DNA from: Nocardia rhamnosiphila NBRC 108938
GTDB lineage: Bacteria > Actinomycetota > Actinomycetes > Mycobacteriales > Mycobacteriaceae
Length of the DNA: 64,000 nucleotides
Direction of reading: 5' to 3'
Assembly: GCF_000720425.1 (NCBI RefSeq)
Contig: NZ_JOAJ01000001.1
Span: forward strand, 1 to 64,000
In this document: one piece after another, positions 1 through 8,494 of the stretch
How positions within the stretch are numbered: position 1 is the first letter of the stretch
How the letters are laid out: every line of letters begins with the position of its first letter
Position numbers and translations under genes: made by a program
The notes under the pieces: model-generated
The model's input: only the letters and a program-made list of their open reading frames with translations
The model's database searches: none
What the model was told of the DNA's origin: nothing

Positions 1-2
1 CC

Positions 3-98
3 TGGCTCCACACCTACAATCACCACCGGCAACACACCGCCATCGGCAGGAAGGCCCCCATCAGCCGGTTGACCAACCTGCCTGGGCAGTACACCTAG
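3..98 (+). mobile_element. IS481-type transposase, C-terminal end (cut by window edge)
   Basis: The first bases read in frame as the last 31 residues of a transposase, starting WLHTYNHHRQHTAIG and ending LTNLPGQYT before a TAG stop. The pattern WLxxYNxxRxHxAxGxxxPxxR is the conserved end of the IS481/DDE integrase-like transposase core. Only the C-terminus lies in the window, so I cannot tell whether the gene is intact. No inverted repeat could be assigned after the stop; the next gene begins 10 bases downstream. It may be a degenerate remnant. Confidence 0.7.
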
Positions 99-101
99 GC
101 T
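96..101 (+). promoter_or_regulatory. -10 box TAGGCT of a leaderless transcript
   Basis: TAGGCT lies six bases before the GTG of the sensor kinase gene, the spacing expected when transcription begins at the start codon. The box overlaps the stop codon of the transposase remnant. No Shine-Dalgarno sequence is present, which supports leaderless expression. This is inferred from spacing and consensus only. Confidence 0.5.
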
Positions 102-107
102 GGGCGG

Positions 108-1277
108 GTGCGCCGGTTCATTCTGTGGCTTCGAGACAACCCCGTCGTCGCGGACTCCGCGCTCGCGGCGGCGCTGCTGGTGTTCGACCTCACCATGGCC
201 CGTGACAGCACCCACCTCGCCGCCTTCCTGGTGTTCTCGGTGCTCATCCCACTCCCGATCGTGCTGCGCCGCATCTATCCACGGGCCATGGCGGTGACCT
301 TCATGGCACTGTCGATCTGCGCCGGCACCATCGGCTACCTCGTCGGCGACCCCACTGGGCACGCCGCACTGATCGGCCACGGGGTCATGCTGTACACGCT
401 GGTCGCCTATGTCGGCCGGCGTGCCGGACTCTGGTATGTGCTGGCACTGGTCGCCGATACCGCCTATGGGATGGCGCTGCTGAGCGGATTCCGGGCCGGG
501 GACCTCGCGTTCGTCTCGGTGTTCTTCGCCCTGTGCTGGGCGCTGGGCGAGTTCACCGGCGCCCGCCGCGCCTACGACGCCGAGGTGGCGGCCCGGCTGG
601 CCGTCGCCGACTCCGACCGGGAACGCCGGGCGCACGACGCGGTCTCGGCCGAGCGCACCCGGATCGCCCGGGAACTACACGATGTGGTCGCGCATGCGGT
701 GAGCGTGATGATCGTCCAGGCCGACGGCGCGCGCTTCGCCCTGCGCACCGACCCCGATACCACCGAACAGGCGCTGGTCACCATTGCCGGGACCGGGCGC
801 GAAGCACTGCGCGAACTCCGCCGCACCGTCGCGCTGCTGCGCACCGAACACGCTCCCGACGAAGTCCCCCAGCACGGGACGGCGGGGCTCGCGGCAGTGG
901 TGCAGCTGATGCGGGACGCGGGCCTGGCGGTCGAACTGGAACTGGCCGGTGAACTGGACGGCGTCGCACCCGAGATCAGTCTGGGCACACACCGCATCGT
1001 GCAGGAAGCGCTGACCAACACCCTCCGCCACGCCGGCGCCCACCCGAAGGCGTGGGTGCGGGTGCGGCGGCACGCCGACCACATCGAGGTGGAGGTCGTC
1101 GACTCCGGCGGGGTCCCGGTGCGGCCCGAGGACCGGATCCAGGGCAGCGGCCTGGGCCTGGCCGGAATGCGCGAACGGATGGCGGTGCTCGGCGGCAGTC
1201 TCGAGGCCGGGCGCCGGACCGACGGCGCCTGGCGGGTGTACGCGCGTATTCCGCTGTCCGCACCGGATCGGGAATAG
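108..1277 (+). CDS. NarL-type two-component sensor histidine kinase
   Basis: 389-residue membrane kinase. Residues about 14-150 hold several hydrophobic segments, forming a membrane sensor with little extracytoplasmic loop. A dimerisation/phosphoacceptor domain of the HisKA_3 type follows, with RIARELHDVVAHAVS and the likely phosphorylated histidine at about residue 191. The C-terminal ATPase domain carries HRIVQEALTNTLRHA (N box) and GSGLGLAGMRERM (G box). The response regulator starts 28 bases downstream, so the two form a pair. The GTG start fits the -10 box six bases upstream. The signal sensed cannot be read from the sequence. Confidence 0.92.
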   Translation: MRRFILWLRDNPVVADSALAAALLVFDLTMARDSTHLAAFLVFSVLIPLPIVLRRIYPRAMAVTFMALSICAGTIGYLVGDPTGHAALIGHGVMLYTLVAYVGRRAGLWYVLALVADTAYGMALLSGFRAGDLAFVSVFFALCWALGEFTGARRAYDAEVAARLAVADSDRERRAHDAVSAERTRIARELHDVVAHAVSVMIVQADGARFALRTDPDTTEQALVTIAGTGREALRELRRTVALLRTEHAPDEVPQHGTAGLAAVVQLMRDAGLAVELELAGELDGVAPEISLGTHRIVQEALTNTLRHAGAHPKAWVRVRRHADHIEVEVVDSGGVPVRPEDRIQGSGLGLAGMRERMAVLGGSLEAGRRTDGAWRVYARIPLSAPDRE

Positions 1278-1304
1278 GCGGCGGCCGCCACTACATTGGA
1301 ATCC

Positions 1305-1964
1305 GTGCCGATCACCGTGCTCGTTGTGGACGACCAGGAACTCATGCGCGTAGGACTCAAGATGGTGCTCGGCGCACACCCCGATATCGAGGTGGTCGGC
1401 GAAGCCGACAACGGAGCCACCGCGGTCGCCCGGGCCGCCGAGCTGACCCCCGACGTGGTGCTCATGGATGTCCGGATGCCGGTCGTGGACGGCGTCACCG
1501 CCACCGGCCGCATCCTCGAGGCCGACCACGGCGCCCGGGTCCTGGTGATGACGACCTTCGACCTGGACGAGCACGCCCTGGGCGCGCTGCGCGCCGGCGC
1601 GAGCGGGTTCCTGCTCAAGGACACCCCGCCCGAAGACCTGATCTCGGCCATCCGCAGCGTCGCGGCCGGGGACGCGGTGGTGTCGCCGAAGGTCACCAAA
1701 CGTCTCCTCGACCGGCTGATCGCCGAAGAACCCACGCCCTCGCGCGACCCCGGAATTCTCGAGGTACTGACCGCCCGCGAACGCGAAGTACTCGAACAGA
1801 TCGCCGCCGGGCGGTCCAATGCCGAGATCGCGGGCCAGCTGTTCCTGTCCGAGGCCACGGTGAAGACCCACGTCGGCCGGGTCTTGACCAAACTGGGCCT
1901 GCGTGACCGCGTGCAGGCGGTGGTGCTGGCCTATGAAACCGGCGTGGTGCGTCCGGGCGGCTGA
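1305..1964 (+). CDS. NarL/FixJ-type response regulator
   Basis: 219-residue partner of the upstream kinase. The receiver domain has the acidic pair VVDD near the N-terminus, the phosphoacceptor aspartate in VVLMDVRMP (about residue 55) and the conserved lysine in LLKDTPPEDL. A LuxR-type helix-turn-helix occupies about residues 152-210, with LTAREREVLEQIAAGRSNAE. I chose the GTG at 1305 over an upstream in-frame TTG at 1296 because TACATT (1292-1297) forms a -10 box seven bases before this GTG, indicating a leaderless message. Its targets are not visible. Confidence 0.92.
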   Translation: MPITVLVVDDQELMRVGLKMVLGAHPDIEVVGEADNGATAVARAAELTPDVVLMDVRMPVVDGVTATGRILEADHGARVLVMTTFDLDEHALGALRAGASGFLLKDTPPEDLISAIRSVAAGDAVVSPKVTKRLLDRLIAEEPTPSRDPGILEVLTAREREVLEQIAAGRSNAEIAGQLFLSEATVKTHVGRVLTKLGLRDRVQAVVLAYETGVVRPGG

Positions 1965-2213
1965 GTAAGCGGGACCTGCTTCGGCCCGCTCGGGTGCGAG
2001 TAACGCCACCCAGGCGACTGTGCTCGGGGCCCCGGGCGGCCCGGCACGCGGAGCGGCGTGCGGCCGAGAACCCTGAACCGGCGCTGCGGCCGGCCGCGAC
2101 CCGGAGCGCAGCCGAGCTCACGGCTGCGGGTCCGAAGCCGGGCAATCCACGACATCGGGAGAAAATCGGACATCTCGTTCGTTGTCCGGGTAGTCCGACC
2201 GAAAGGTTCGCCC

Positions 2214-2720
2214 ATGCCCGTCCTCGGTTTCCTCGTCTACCTCGTCGCCGAGATCGCTGTTTTCGCCGCCGCCGTCGCCTGGCTCGGCGCCGTTCCCGCC
2301 ATCCTGTTGCTCATCGCCAGCTCCGCCGCGGGCATGCTGCTGCTCGGTTCGCAGTGGCGCCGGGTGGGGGAACAGTTCCGCCGCGCCTCGCGCGGTGAGA
2401 TCACCCCGGGTGCCGCGGTCGCCGACGGTGCGCTGGTGGGCGCGGGCAGCCTGCTGATGTTCGTGCCGGGCCTGGTCACCTCGGTGGTGGGGTTGCTGAT
2501 GCTCATCCCGCCGACCCGCGCGCTGTTCCGCCCGATGCTCGCCGCGCTGGCCGCCCGCCGGGTGGCGAAGATCGCCGGGGCCGCGCCGTACCGGCCCACG
2601 GTGATCGATGCCGATGTTGTGGACGGTGTCGTGGTGAGCGAGTGGTACACCGACGAGCGGCCGCCATCGAGCACTATCCTGGAAAAGCGGCTTCCGCCGG
2701 CGGAACAGCACCGGATCTAG
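2214..2720 (+). CDS. fxsA: FxsA family membrane protein
   Basis: 168-residue protein starting MPVLGFLVYLVAEIAVF, with two N-terminal membrane helices and two more around residues 75-105 (ALVGAGSLLMFVPGLVTSVVG), then a soluble basic tail. This is the FxsA family, named for its effect on phage exclusion in E. coli; its biochemical role is not established. The ATG at 2214 gives the expected FxsA N-terminus; an in-frame upstream extension is unrelated to the family. Its TAG stop overlaps the TAG of the convergent padR gene in one CTAG palindrome. In related actinomycetes fxsA lies near lnt and rbpA, as it broadly does here. Confidence 0.85.
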   Translation: MPVLGFLVYLVAEIAVFAAAVAWLGAVPAILLLIASSAAGMLLLGSQWRRVGEQFRRASRGEITPGAAVADGALVGAGSLLMFVPGLVTSVVGLLMLIPPTRALFRPMLAALAARRVAKIAGAAPYRPTVIDADVVDGVVVSEWYTDERPPSSTILEKRLPPAEQHRI

Positions 2721-3271
2721 GTATCGTCGGCCATCCGGTACTCGCCTCGTTCCAACCGGTCCAGCACACCGGCGGTCCAGCCGGTGAGATTGTCGAAGAC
2801 CCCGCTCCACAGTTCGAGCAGATCGGTGGCGTGCGGGGGCTCGTAGCGGCCCGGATAGTCGCCGACCATAGCCCGCAGGTCGTCCCGGATCGCGCGGCTG
2901 CCCTCGCGTTGTTCGCGTAGTTTCGCGATGACGTGGGCGCGCGGCAGGGCGTCCATGAACGCGATGCCGGCGCCGAGTTCTTCCATGTCCGCGCTGGTCA
3001 GCGCCTCGTCCATCCGCTGCAGGAACTCCGCTTCGCCGGCGGGGGTGAGTTCGAACAGGGTCCGGCCCGGTCCTCGGCCGCCGTCCTCGGTGCCCAGGGT
3101 GCGCAGCTTTCCCTCCTGGGTGAGCTGTTTCACGGCGTGATAGATGGAGCCGGGCTGCACATTCGTCCAGGTATCGGCCCGCCAGGACAGCAGCTCGCGG
3201 CGTACCGCGTAACCGTGGGTCGGCTGCTGTCGCCGTGCCACCCCGAGAACCAGCAACCGTACCGCCGCCAT
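2717..3271 (-). CDS. PadR family transcriptional regulator
   Basis: 184-residue regulator. The N-terminal winged helix (MAAVRLLVLGVARRQQPTHG, then YAVRRELL and GSIYHAVKQL) is the typical PadR domain that senses and represses. The C-terminal half is helical, as in subfamily PadR-s1 (Vir_act_alpha_C). I place the start at the ATG at 3271 because GAAGGAG lies six bases before it; an ATG at 3289 has no ribosome binding site. It is transcribed divergently from the VOC protein gene, with two palindromes in the shared region, so it very likely controls that gene and itself. Confidence 0.9.
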   Translation of the reverse strand: MAAVRLLVLGVARRQQPTHGYAVRRELLSWRADTWTNVQPGSIYHAVKQLTQEGKLRTLGTEDGGRGPGRTLFELTPAGEAEFLQRMDEALTSADMEELGAGIAFMDALPRAHVIAKLREQREGSRAIRDDLRAMVGDYPGRYEPPHATDLLELWSGVFDNLTGWTAGVLDRLERGEYRMADDT

Positions 3272-3303
3272 CGTCGCTCCTTCCGTCATCGGAACAGTAC
3301 GGT

Positions 3304-3361
3304 AGTCAAATTTGACTTCCGATCGTCGAACGGCCTAACCTCTGGTAGTCAAAATTGACTA
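3304..3361. promoter_or_regulatory. Twin palindromic operators and promoter between padR and VOC gene
   Basis: Two related palindromes occur 42 bases apart: AGTCAAATTTGACT (3304-3317, perfect) and TAGTCAAAATTGACTA (3346-3361, seven-base arms around AA). The TTGACT of the first can serve as a -35 box for the VOC gene, with TAACCT at 3336-3341 as -10 at 18-base spacing. A dimer bound at the first would cover the -35 box and one at the second the transcription start. The obvious binder is the adjacent PadR protein. Confidence 0.8.
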
Positions 3362-3375
3362 TTGAGAGGGTTCTC

Positions 3376-4095
3376 ATGGGAGATACCGCGGTACCGGTGC
3401 TGCCCACCCGCGATCTGGCCCGCACGCTCGACTTCTATCGGGCGCTCGGTTACACGGTCACGTACGAACAGACGAAGCCCTATGTCTACGGCGCGATTTC
3501 GGCGCACGACTGCGACCTCCACTTCACCTCCGCTCCCGCGGGCCACGCGGCCAGGGAAGAGGCGGGTTGTCTGGTCATGGTCGATGACGTCGCGGACCGG
3601 CATCGCCACTTCAGCGCTGTGTTACGGGAACGGTTCGGGCGGATGCCCACACAGGGGCCCGGGCGGATCACTCGTTTCCGCGCCGGCCAGACCAGGTTCA
3701 GCCTCATCGACCCGGACGGCAACCGAGTGATCTATATCGCGCGAACGGAGCCGGCGGAACTCGAGTACGGGGGCTCGGCGAAACTGACCGGTCTCGCCCG
3801 AGTGCTCGACAATGCGCGGATCCTGCGCGATTCCAAGAACGACGACAAGGCCGCCGAACGAGCGCTCGAGTCCGGGCTGCGCCGCCACGGCGCGGCGGCC
3901 GGTGTGCTGGACCGGGCGCGCGCCCTGGCGGCGCTGGCCGAGCTCGCGATCGCGCGCGGAATCCCGGACAAGGCCGCCCAGCGCCGCGCCGACCTGGTGG
4001 CGCTCGGACTGACCGAGGCCGAACGGACGGAACTCGCCGCCGAGCTCGGCGCGGCAGACGACCTCGAGGAATGGCTACGGCCACAAGCCGATTGA
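3376..4095 (+). CDS. VOC (glyoxalase/bleomycin resistance-like) protein with helical C-terminal extension
   Basis: 239-residue protein. Residues 1 to about 125 form a VOC fold: VLPTRDLARTLDFYRALGY at the start of the first beta-alpha repeat and FSLIDPDGNRVIYIAR at the end of the second, as in bleomycin-binding and dioxygenase relatives. Residues about 130-239 form an unrelated, charged, mostly helical domain (KNDDKAAERALESGL) that ordinary VOC resistance proteins lack. The ATG at 3376 follows GAGAGG by six bases. Control by the divergent PadR regulator suggests a response to a toxic small molecule; sequestration is more likely than catalysis, but the ligand is unknown. Confidence 0.82.
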   Translation: MGDTAVPVLPTRDLARTLDFYRALGYTVTYEQTKPYVYGAISAHDCDLHFTSAPAGHAAREEAGCLVMVDDVADRHRHFSAVLRERFGRMPTQGPGRITRFRAGQTRFSLIDPDGNRVIYIARTEPAELEYGGSAKLTGLARVLDNARILRDSKNDDKAAERALESGLRRHGAAAGVLDRARALAALAELAIARGIPDKAAQRRADLVALGLTEAERTELAAELGAADDLEEWLRPQAD

Positions 4096-4163
4096 CCGAT
4101 CACGCCGCGGCACGACATCTCGTGCACGGGGGGAACCCGCCGCGCCCGGATCCGGATGGCGCG

Positions 4164-4565
4164 CTACTCCGGGGTGGCCGGCTCGGTCCGCGGCGTGAGT
4201 TCGATACCGACGGTGCCCGACTTCCCGCGGCGCAGAACACTGCCGAACACCACCAGGGGCCCGGTGAGCCGGTACTTGCGGCGGATCAGGCGGCGGACCC
4301 GCGCGCTGCCGTCGGCATCGAGGACCCGGCCGGTGCCGTGGACGACCTCACCGCGCGGGGTGCCCTTGTAATCACAGGGCTGCAGCGTCACCTCCGGGTT
4401 GCGCCGCAGCCTTTTCACCTTCCAGCTGTCGGTGACGGTCCAGACGTAGAGCTTGCCTTCCTCGGCCACCGCCCACAGGGGTGTCGGCACCGCAGTGCCG
4501 TCCTTGCGGAAGGTGGTGAGCAGAACGTAGTCGGCGGTACCGACCGCACCGAGCGTGTTGGTCAT
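4164..4565 (-). CDS. PPOX-fold, probably F420- or flavin-dependent oxidoreductase
   Basis: 133-residue split-barrel protein of the pyridoxamine 5'-phosphate oxidase superfamily. The N-terminal strand reads YVLLTTFRKDGTAVPTPLW, followed by KLYVWTVTDSWKVKRLRRNP, the usual arrangement of the small actinobacterial 'PPOX class F420-dependent' proteins. The start at 4565 is preceded, on the minus strand, by TACGCT at 4577-4572 only six bases upstream, so the message is probably leaderless. A much longer reading frame extends upstream but has no family match. The substrate is unknown; binding of F420 rather than FMN is assumed from the subfamily. Confidence 0.8.
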   Translation of the reverse strand: MTNTLGAVGTADYVLLTTFRKDGTAVPTPLWAVAEEGKLYVWTVTDSWKVKRLRRNPEVTLQPCDYKGTPRGEVVHGTGRVLDADGSARVRRLIRRKYRLTGPLVVFGSVLRRGKSGTVGIELTPRTEPATPE

Positions 4566-4732
4566 GGAGTCAGCGTAATTCGCGGTGGGCCGGGCAGGTA
4601 CCGATCGACCGGTCGATCGGGATCGTCGAGAGACTTGTCGGCGATCCGGGTGTTCGACCCGGTGCGGATTACGCCACCGGGCCGAACTCGCGCTGCGCGG
4701 CGGGCTCGTCTGTGCGCGAGTTCGATGGCGTG

Positions 4733-5656
4733 TCAATGTGAACCGCGAGGATGTCGATCCGCTACCCAGGCGGGTAGTGGCTCGCGCGCCGCCAGCCACC
4801 CCTCCGGTATGCCGCGTATCGAGCCGTAGTGGCCGACCCCCGTATGCGCTGCCACGATCCCACCGACAATCGCGGCCGTGGTGTCCGCATCCCCGCCCGC
4901 TTCGACACACGCGGTGACGGCAGCCGGATAGTCACCGAGGAAACTCGCGGCCACCCACAGCGTGAACGGCACCGTATCCTGGGCGCTGACCTGGGCGCCG
5001 TTGCCGAGTTCGTAGGCCGCTTCGGCCACGGACCGGCCGATCAGCCTCCGCGCGCGACGGATACCGTCCGCCGTCCGTCCATCGACCAGATACGGTTCCA
5101 CCGCATCCAGTAATTCATCGGGTGCACACTCTTTTCCTCGTGCTGCCGCGGCGTAGCCGGCAGCGACGGCAACCACCATCGCGCCGACGATCGCTTCCGG
5201 ATGCCGGTGGGTGACCTCGGCGGAAAGCGCGGCTTGCGCCGCTGCTCGATCCGGGTCTCCGGCGAAATACGCCCCGAGCGGGGCGACCCGCATCGCCGCA
5301 CCGTTCCCCCATGATCCGCGGCCGTCGAAAACAGCACCTGCCGCGTCGGCCCAAGGGCGTCCGTCGCGAATCTCGTGCAGCACAACCACTGTGCCCGCGC
5401 CGTAGCCGCGATAGGGCTCACATCGATCAGCGAACACGGCCGCGAGCGCCTCGCGGTCGATATGGCCGCGGTCGCGGACTTCCGAATACACCGAACAGGC
5501 CATCTCGGTGTCGTCGGTCCATTGCCACGGAGGCGCCGGCGGTCGTCCGGCACGAAGGTCGGGTACGGAGCGACCGGGAACAAAGAACTGTGCACCCAGC
5601 GCATCACCCACGGACAGACCCTCGAGGCTGTCATAGGCAGTATCGGTGTTCGGCAT
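4733..5656 (-). CDS. ADP-ribosylglycohydrolase family protein (DraG-like)
   Basis: 307-residue hydrolase expected to remove ADP-ribose from proteins or small molecules using two metal ions. The family landmarks are present in order: GLSVGDALGAQF near the N-terminus, QWTDDTEMA (metal ligands T-D-D), GSWGNGAAMRVAPLG in the middle, THRHPEAIVGA, and GGDADTTAAIVGGI (second metal-binding D-x-D-T) near the C-terminus. Length is normal for the family. The ATG at 5656 gives the usual short N-terminus. No ADP-ribosyltransferase gene is visible nearby, so the target cannot be assigned. Confidence 0.9.
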   Translation of the reverse strand: MPNTDTAYDSLEGLSVGDALGAQFFVPGRSVPDLRAGRPPAPPWQWTDDTEMACSVYSEVRDRGHIDREALAAVFADRCEPYRGYGAGTVVVLHEIRDGRPWADAAGAVFDGRGSWGNGAAMRVAPLGAYFAGDPDRAAAQAALSAEVTHRHPEAIVGAMVVAVAAGYAAAARGKECAPDELLDAVEPYLVDGRTADGIRRARRLIGRSVAEAAYELGNGAQVSAQDTVPFTLWVAASFLGDYPAAVTACVEAGGDADTTAAIVGGIVAAHTGVGHYGSIRGIPEGWLAAREPLPAWVADRHPRGSH

Positions 5657-5750
5657 GCTCGGTCGAGTCTGCCGATGAAAATCTTTTTCCGCAACGACTT
5701 GCGGTGGATACGGCGGAGCTGCCCGGATCCCTCGCTGAAACGATGAAGCC

Positions 5751-6701
5751 ATGACCACCTTCCTGACACCGCAACAACGTGCCGGTCGCACCTCCGCCGC
5801 CGTCGACGCGGCCGTCGCGGCAGGGCGCGACCTCGGCCTGACCGTCACCGAACCCACAGTCCTCCACGACGTCTTCTCTGTCGTCGTGCACCTGGCGCCC
5901 GCGCCGGTCGTGGCCCGGATTCCCACCGTCCTGCCGCACCCGGAGGACCTCACCGCCCTCGCGCGCCGCCAGCAGGACGAGTTGGACGTGACACGTTGGC
6001 TCGCCGGCCGGGGTATTCCCGTGGTCGTGCCCAGCCCGCTCGTGCCGCCCGAACCCGTCCAGCGCGACGGTTTCTCGATGACGTTGTGGTCGTTCGTCCC
6101 GCAGGACCGGGACAAGGAACCCGACTATGTGGCAAATGCCGAGAGCGTCGCCGACCTGCACGCGGCGATGCGCCCATATCCGGGCGGCCTGGAGTTTCTG
6201 TCCGCCGCCGAACCGCAGTTCATCGCGGAAGGCCTCGCCCGGCTCGACCGGCACCCCACCCTGATCGGTGCGGCCGAGCTGGACCGCGCCCGCCGCGAGT
6301 GGCAGATCCTGGAACCTCTCGTGCGCTCGCGCACGGCCTTCCAGGATCGGTTCCCGGGTGTCGGCATCCAGCCGATCCACGGCGACTCCCCGCCCGCGAA
6401 CATCTTCTCCGGGGTGGACGGGGACCGCTACGCCGACTTCGAACTGGTCACGCTGGGGCCCGTCGAGTGGGACCTGGCCGCCCTCGGACCCGAGCACGAG
6501 TCCGCCTACAACCGCGGGGCGCGGCGCAACGGCACGAGAGAACTGGACGCGGAGGTTCTCGGCTTCGTCAACGCTGTGGGCATGCTGCGGGTCGTCGCCA
6601 CCCTGACGCTGGTACCGCAGCTGCCCGAGCTCATGGAGTACCTCGGGCCGGCTGTCGACCAGTGGCAGCGGATGCCCTTCGCCGGCGGCATGAACAGCTG
6701 A
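5751..6701 (+). CDS. Aminoglycoside phosphotransferase (APH) family kinase-like protein
   Basis: 316-residue protein with an APH/choline kinase fold. The catalytic loop reads IHGDSPPANIF, with the family's H-G-D...N residues, and the metal-binding aspartate that normally follows is likely that of YADFELVTLGPVEWDLA. The N-terminal lobe (VLHDVFSVVVHLAPAPVVARIP) resembles the ATP-binding strand pair. The substrate could be an antibiotic, a nucleoside or a metabolite. It starts 94 bases from the divergent hydrolase gene and ends before a 165-base gap. Confidence 0.8.
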   Translation: MTTFLTPQQRAGRTSAAVDAAVAAGRDLGLTVTEPTVLHDVFSVVVHLAPAPVVARIPTVLPHPEDLTALARRQQDELDVTRWLAGRGIPVVVPSPLVPPEPVQRDGFSMTLWSFVPQDRDKEPDYVANAESVADLHAAMRPYPGGLEFLSAAEPQFIAEGLARLDRHPTLIGAAELDRARREWQILEPLVRSRTAFQDRFPGVGIQPIHGDSPPANIFSGVDGDRYADFELVTLGPVEWDLAALGPEHESAYNRGARRNGTRELDAEVLGFVNAVGMLRVVATLTLVPQLPELMEYLGPAVDQWQRMPFAGGMNS

Positions 6702-6866
6702 CACAGCTGTTCACGGGCCAGGTGGCAATCGCCCCGGCCGGGACCGGAAACCACCGCTGTGTCCACCCCGGTCCGGGTGATCCGGCACGGCCGCGGGCCT
6801 GCCCACCCGCTCGGGGTCCGGACCGGCCCGCGCGACCCGGGCGGCGGTGCGGCAGACTGGACACCC

Positions 6867-8465
6867 GTGAGTACGCAGCTGCTGGTCGGAGGCCGGATCT
6901 ACAGTTCGAGTGCGCCCGATGCCACCGCCCTGGCGGTGACCGACGGCGTCGTCGTATGGCTGGGCGCCGACCATGTGGGGCGTGCCCTGCATCCGGACGC
7001 CGAGGTCGTCGAGCTCGACGGCGCCTTCGTGACCCCCGCATTTGTGGAACCGCACCTGCACACCACCGCGCTCGGCCTGCAACTCGCGGGCCTCGACCTC
7101 TCCGCGGCACGTTCGCTCGCCCACTGCCTGGAACTGGTCGCCGAATACGCCGCCCGCCACCCCGACGGCGCGATTCTCGCCGACGGCTGGGACGAAACCC
7201 GCTGGCCGGAGGGCCGGCCGCCGACGGTCGCCGAAGTGGACGCCGCCGCCCGGCCCGGGCAAGTGGTATATCTGGCGCGGGTGGACGCGCACTCCGCGGT
7301 GGCCTCCTCGGCGCTGCTGGACGAGGTGCCGGGACTGAGTTTCGCGGCCGGGTTCGCCCCGGGGGAGCCGGTGCGGGCGGCGGCACACCATCTCGTACGC
7401 GCCGCGGCCCGGACCCGGCTCACCCGGGAACAGCGGGACGCGGCCCGGCGGACCGCGCTGGACGCCGCGGCCGCACACGGGGTGGCGGTCGTGCACGAAT
7501 GCGCGGGTCCCGATATAGAAGGAGAAACCGATCTGCGCGAACTGCTCGCCTTCGAGCACGGTGTGCAGGTGCGGGCCTACTGGGGTCAGGCGGTGCGCAC
7601 CGCGGACGAGGCGCGCACCCTGCTGTCCGACCTCGGGGCGCACGGGCTCGCCGGTGACCTGTTCGTGGACGGGTCCATCGGCTCGCATACCGCCCGGCTG
7701 CGCGACCCGTACGCCGACGACCCCGGGGCCGGGGTCTCCTACCTGGATGCCGGGGATATCGCCGCCCATGTGCGGGCCTGTACCGAGGCGGGCGTCCAAG
7801 CGGGTTTCCACGCGATCGGCGACGGGGCGCTCGACGCGGTGGTGGCCGGGTTCGGGCAGGTGGTCGCCGAACTCGGTGGTCCGGCCGTGGCCGCGCGCGG
7901 CCACCGGGTGGAGCACGCGGAACTGCTCGACGCCGCACAGATCGAGGCCCTCGCCGCCTGGGGTGTGATCGCCAGCGTGCAACCCGGGTTCGACCTGGCC
8001 TGGGGCGGACCCGACGGAATGTACGCCGAACGACTCGGCGCCACCCGCGCCGCGGCCCTGAACCCGTTCGCCGCCATGGCCGCGGCCGGTGTCTCGCTGG
8101 CCATCGGCTCGGACGCGCCGGTGACCGCGCTCGACCCGTGGGCGGCGGTCCGCGCGGCCGTGCACCACCGCACCCCCGGGCACGGTCTCTCCCCGCGGGC
8201 CGCCTTCGCCGCCGCCACCCGCGGCGCGTGGCGGGCCGGCGGCGTGCGCGACGGCGTCGCCGGAACCCTGGTGCCCGGGGCGCCCGCGTCGTACGCGGTA
8301 TGGGAGGCGGGCGAGCTGGTGGTCGCCGCGCCCACCGATACGGTCCAGCGCTGGTCCACCGACCCCCGCTCCCGGGTTCCCGGACTGCCGTCGCTGACCC
8401 CGGACGCCGACCTGCCGCGCTGTCTGCGCACCGTGCGCGACGGTGTCCCCATCTTCCAGGCGTGA
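6867..8465 (+). CDS. Amidohydrolase family protein (YtcJ-like)
   Basis: 532-residue metal-dependent hydrolase of the amidohydrolase-3 group. Seen are the N-terminal strand domain (LLVGGRIYSSSA), the first metal motif FVEPHLHTT (H-x-H), HAIGDGALDAV and RGHRVEHAEL with further metal histidines, and AIGSDAPVTALDPW with the catalytic aspartate. I start at the GTG at 6867, since CAGACT lies nine bases upstream as a likely -10 box and upstream sequence has no family character. The stop codon overlaps an in-frame alternative GTG of lnt. In related actinomycetes an amidohydrolase gene commonly precedes lnt; the substrate is unknown. Confidence 0.87.
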   Translation: MSTQLLVGGRIYSSSAPDATALAVTDGVVVWLGADHVGRALHPDAEVVELDGAFVTPAFVEPHLHTTALGLQLAGLDLSAARSLAHCLELVAEYAARHPDGAILADGWDETRWPEGRPPTVAEVDAAARPGQVVYLARVDAHSAVASSALLDEVPGLSFAAGFAPGEPVRAAAHHLVRAAARTRLTREQRDAARRTALDAAAAHGVAVVHECAGPDIEGETDLRELLAFEHGVQVRAYWGQAVRTADEARTLLSDLGAHGLAGDLFVDGSIGSHTARLRDPYADDPGAGVSYLDAGDIAAHVRACTEAGVQAGFHAIGDGALDAVVAGFGQVVAELGGPAVAARGHRVEHAELLDAAQIEALAAWGVIASVQPGFDLAWGGPDGMYAERLGATRAAALNPFAAMAAAGVSLAIGSDAPVTALDPWAAVRAAVHHRTPGHGLSPRAAFAAATRGAWRAGGVRDGVAGTLVPGAPASYAVWEAGELVVAAPTDTVQRWSTDPRSRVPGLPSLTPDADLPRCLRTVRDGVPIFQA

Positions 8466-8494
8466 TCTCGGCTCGAGTGGAACAGGATGCAGCA

